From: DASWHK01 sp036398215
GTDB taxonomy: Bacteria; Acidobacteriota; UBA890
NCBI GenBank assembly: GCA_036398215.1
Contig: DASWHK010000233.1
Coordinates: forward strand, 1 to 39,218
Reading direction: 5' to 3'
Length of the DNA: 39,218 nucleotides
Shown: positions 37,147 to 39,218 of the stretch, piece after piece
Position numbering within the stretch: the first letter of the stretch is position 1
Layout: every line of letters begins with the position of its first letter
Notes under the pieces: model-generated
Seen by the model: the letters and a program-made list of their open reading frames with translations, nothing else
The model's database searches: none
Told to the model about the DNA's origin: nothing
Made by a program: the position numbers and the translations under genes

Positions 37147-39218
37147 TGCGAAGACCCGCGGCCCTCGCGCTTCTGCTGCTCGCCGGCGGCTGCACGGGGC
37201 TCTCGTCCGGCGGCGGCGGCGGATCGAGCGGCCTGCCGATCGTCGTCTTCCTCGGCAACGGCTCGGCGGCCTCGCTGCCCCCTGAAGAGGCCGCCGCCTG
37301 GAGCTGGCTGCGCTCGCGCCCCGAGCTCGATGCACGCTACGTGCAGCTCGTCGATCTCGCCGGCGCCGATCTGCCGCGGCAGGCGGTGATCTGGTGGCAC
37401 TACGCCGCCGAGGAGAGCCTGCCGTCGGCGGCCGTCCGCGCCGAGACGCGGGCCGCCGTGCGCCGGCATCTGGTCGGCGGCGGCGGCGTCCTGCTGAGCC
37501 TGCTCGCGGCCCCCTACGTGGTCGCCCTGGGCTTCGAGGAGGCGCCTCCCGACGTCGTCCATACCGCCGGCAACCTCGGCGCCGACACCGAGTTCGGCGG
37601 CCTGCGAGCGCCACCCGGGCACCCGCTGCTGGAGCGCTTCTGGGGCGGCGCGTTCACCGCCGGCGGTGGCCGCTACCCGCGCCGCGCCGTCGCCCTGTAC
37701 ACCGGCGACCGCTGGCCGGCGAAGGGGGAGGTATGGGCCGTCCATCAGGACGAGAGCCAGGTCGACGCCGGCACCAAGGTGGGCCTCGAGTACGCGGCGG
37801 TGATCCCCGGGGCCGGAACGTTGTTGACGATCGGCGCCCACTGCTACTTCGCCGACGCCGCCAACCACAACCGGCCCCAGCTCGAGCAACTGGTCAGCGA
37901 CGCCCTTCATTACCTGGCGGGCCTTCCCTCCCCCGCCCTGCCGGCTGGCGGCGCAACCGCTGCGAACGCTGCCAGGGGCGGCGAACGGACTACGCGCGGA
38001 GGCTCGGGCGGCGTCCCGGCCGCAGACGCCGCCTCGCCGCTGCCGCCGGTGCGCGACGGCAACCGTCGCTACTGGGGGCGGGGGGGCTCCGTAGAACCCG
38101 GGGTGGTGCCTGCGGAAATCGCCCCCACGACGCTGCCGATCGCCGCCGATCCGCAGGAGGTCCTCAATCGAATCCTGCTCTCGCGCACCGGCCCCGAGCT
38201 GACCGGCTACCCGGCCGCCGATACTCCCTTCACGCTCACTAGCCCCCAGGTCGTCGCCGCCGGCTCGCAGCTCGGCCGCGTCGACGAGCTCTGGGTGCAC
38301 CCGCAGCGCATCCTCCGCGGCCTGCGCTTCGGGATCGTGCGACCCGGCCGCGGCGTCACCTGGATCGACGCCGGCGGCGGCCAGCACACGTTCATCGCCC
38401 GCCCCGAGGGCTCCGAGCTCAAGTACAACGACGGCGATGTCGAGCTCGGCATCCATCTGACCGTCGACCGCCGCTACCCGGCGCTGGTCGCCGTGCTTTC
38501 GGTGCGCAGCCCGGCGGCGCTCAAGCTCATCGCCGCCTGGGAGGTCGACAGCACGGCGAGCTGGCCGCGCGACGACAGCCTCTACGGTCCCCTCGAGCTG
38601 GGCTGGGACGACGGCGCCCGGGCGGCGGTGTGGCGTGACGGCGACGGCGGCTTCGCGGCGATGGCGGGCTTCGGCCACCCCCCCGCCGTCCATGTCCTCG
38701 GCTATCGGCCCGAGCGCGACCTGGGGGAGGCGGGCTTGATCATCGAGGAGGAGGGGGAGCGGGAGGAGGTCAAGGAAGAGGATGCCGGCGGCGGGCGCGG
38801 CGTCGCCGCCCAGGTAAGCCTGGCCGCCGGAACGACCCTGGTGCCGTTCGTCGCCGTCGGCGGCGACCCGGCGGCCCTCGACGTCAATGAGGCCTTCGCC
38901 GCCCTGGTCTCGGCGCCCGGCCTGGCCTGGGTCGAAAACTACAACCATTTTCGCGGCTTCCTCGGCAACGACGGCACCACGAGCTTGCTCGGCCTCGGCG
39001 CCGACGCCCAGAGCCAGCGGTTCAAGGACGCCTTCATATGGGCCAAGGTCGGCCTCGAGTCGCTGCGCGCCGTGGTCCCCGGGGTCGGCGCCGGCATGCT
39101 GTCCGCGGCCGGCACGCCGGCGGCGGCAGATGCGGAAGCTGCCGCGGTCCCGGAGCTCGGCGGCATCGGCGCGCTCTGGGGGGCCATGGCGGCCGACGCC
39201 TACGGGGACCGCGCCGCG
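37146..39218 (+). CDS. Lipoprotein with a GATase-like N-terminus and glycogen-debranching-like C-terminus, truncated by the right edge
   Basis: An open frame of 691 codons with no stop before the window ends. It starts at an ATG overlapping the TGA of the VWFA gene by one base (TGATG). The signal peptide ends in L-L-A-G-G-C, a lipobox with C16 lipidated. Residues about 30-265 read like a class I glutamine-amidotransferase-like fold of the DUF4960/ThuA sort: I-V-V-F-L-G-N-G, V-I-W-W-H-Y-A, a G-G-G-G-V-L-L-S-L strand-turn, and T-L-L-T-I-G-A-H-C-Y-F-A-D. A Gly/Ala/Pro-rich linker follows (about 266-320). The rest includes W-I-D-A-G-G-G-Q-H-T-F-I and A-F-I-W-A-K-V-G-L-E-S-L, which recalls the start of the (alpha/alpha)6 barrel of glycogen-debranching/GH15-like enzymes. 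Domain names are inferences from motif look. Translation is probably coupled to the preceding gene. Confidence 0.75.
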   Translation, partial: MRRPAALALLLLAGGCTGLSSGGGGGSSGLPIVVFLGNGSAASLPPEEAAAWSWLRSRPELDARYVQLVDLAGADLPRQAVIWWHYAAEESLPSAAVRAETRAAVRRHLVGGGGVLLSLLAAPYVVALGFEEAPPDVVHTAGNLGADTEFGGLRAPPGHPLLERFWGGAFTAGGGRYPRRAVALYTGDRWPAKGEVWAVHQDESQVDAGTKVGLEYAAVIPGAGTLLTIGAHCYFADAANHNRPQLEQLVSDALHYLAGLPSPALPAGGATAANAARGGERTTRGGSGGVPAADAASPLPPVRDGNRRYWGRGGSVEPGVVPAEIAPTTLPIAADPQEVLNRILLSRTGPELTGYPAADTPFTLTSPQVVAAGSQLGRVDELWVHPQRILRGLRFGIVRPGRGVTWIDAGGGQHTFIARPEGSELKYNDGDVELGIHLTVDRRYPALVAVLSVRSPAALKLIAAWEVDSTASWPRDDSLYGPLELGWDDGARAAVWRDGDGGFAAMAGFGHPPAVHVLGYRPERDLGEAGLIIEEEGEREEVKEEDAGGGRGVAAQVSLAAGTTLVPFVAVGGDPAALDVNEAFAALVSAPGLAWVENYNHFRGFLGNDGTTSLLGLGADAQSQRFKDAFIWAKVGLESLRAVVPGVGAGMLSAAGTPAAADAEAAAVPELGGIGALWGAMAADAYGDRAA

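Noticed and set aside
37053..38948. A 631-residue minus-strand frame and an 849-bp plus-strand frame near the right end
   Set aside because: Both overlap the lipoprotein gene that starts at 37146. That frame has a signal peptide, a lipobox and normal amino-acid use, whereas the competing frames are Arg/Gly/Ala-biased shadows.

Overview
The window is 39.2 kb of very GC-rich, densely coded bacterial chromosome. It holds about 28 genes and no tRNA, rRNA, CRISPR array, insertion sequence or phage gene that I can see. The gene content best fits an Acidobacteriota-like genome. The pointers are a VWFA-related secreted protein of the type common in that phylum, MacB-type permease pairs, a split cytochrome b complex with a large multiheme cytochrome, and an archaeal-type phosphoglycerate mutase. 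The assignment is inferred from gene families only and is tentative.

Layout. At 1-4.4 kb: the first codons of a class V aminotransferase (minus), a threonine-synthase-like PLP enzyme overlapping a mobA-like gene (plus), a structured convergent gap, archaeal-type phosphoglycerate mutase (minus), and a multi-pass membrane protein (plus) that looks leaderless. At 4.5-14.8 kb: a long plus-strand respiratory block. It runs zinc-ribbon membrane protein, membrane-anchored HEAT-repeat protein, Rieske protein, cytochrome b (b6-like half), an enlarged subunit-IV-like half, a 953-residue octaheme cytochrome c with an N-terminal anchor and coiled coil, a cupredoxin lipoprotein, heme A synthase, heme O synthase and a DUF420/CtaM-like protein. 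The block reads as a quinol-oxidising Rieske/cytochrome b complex passing electrons to a dedicated multiheme cytochrome and a copper carrier, with maturation genes for an aa3-type oxidase. The oxidase subunits are not in the window.

At 14.9-26.8 kb: a minus-strand run. In transcription order it is carB, a tandem double-trypsin/PDZ protease, a cysteine-free anchored protein, archease, RtcB RNA ligase, urocanate hydratase and imidazolonepropionase. The protease through archease are tightly coupled, by a 2-nt gap and then an overlapping TTG start. At 27.2-33.1 kb (plus): a MacA-like adaptor, two MacB/FtsX-type permeases and a TolC-family outer membrane protein, with no ATPase gene beside them. 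At 33.3-39.2 kb: ispG (minus), then a VWFA-related secreted protein and an edge-truncated lipoprotein that stays open for 691 codons.

The most interesting material is the octaheme-cytochrome/bc block with its associated HEAT, zinc-ribbon and cupredoxin genes. Next are the duplicated-protease operon, the heavily inverted-repeat convergent gap near 1.9 kb, and the truncated two-domain lipoprotein at the right edge. Very long reading frames also occur antisense to many real genes. They are GC-driven shadows and were left out.
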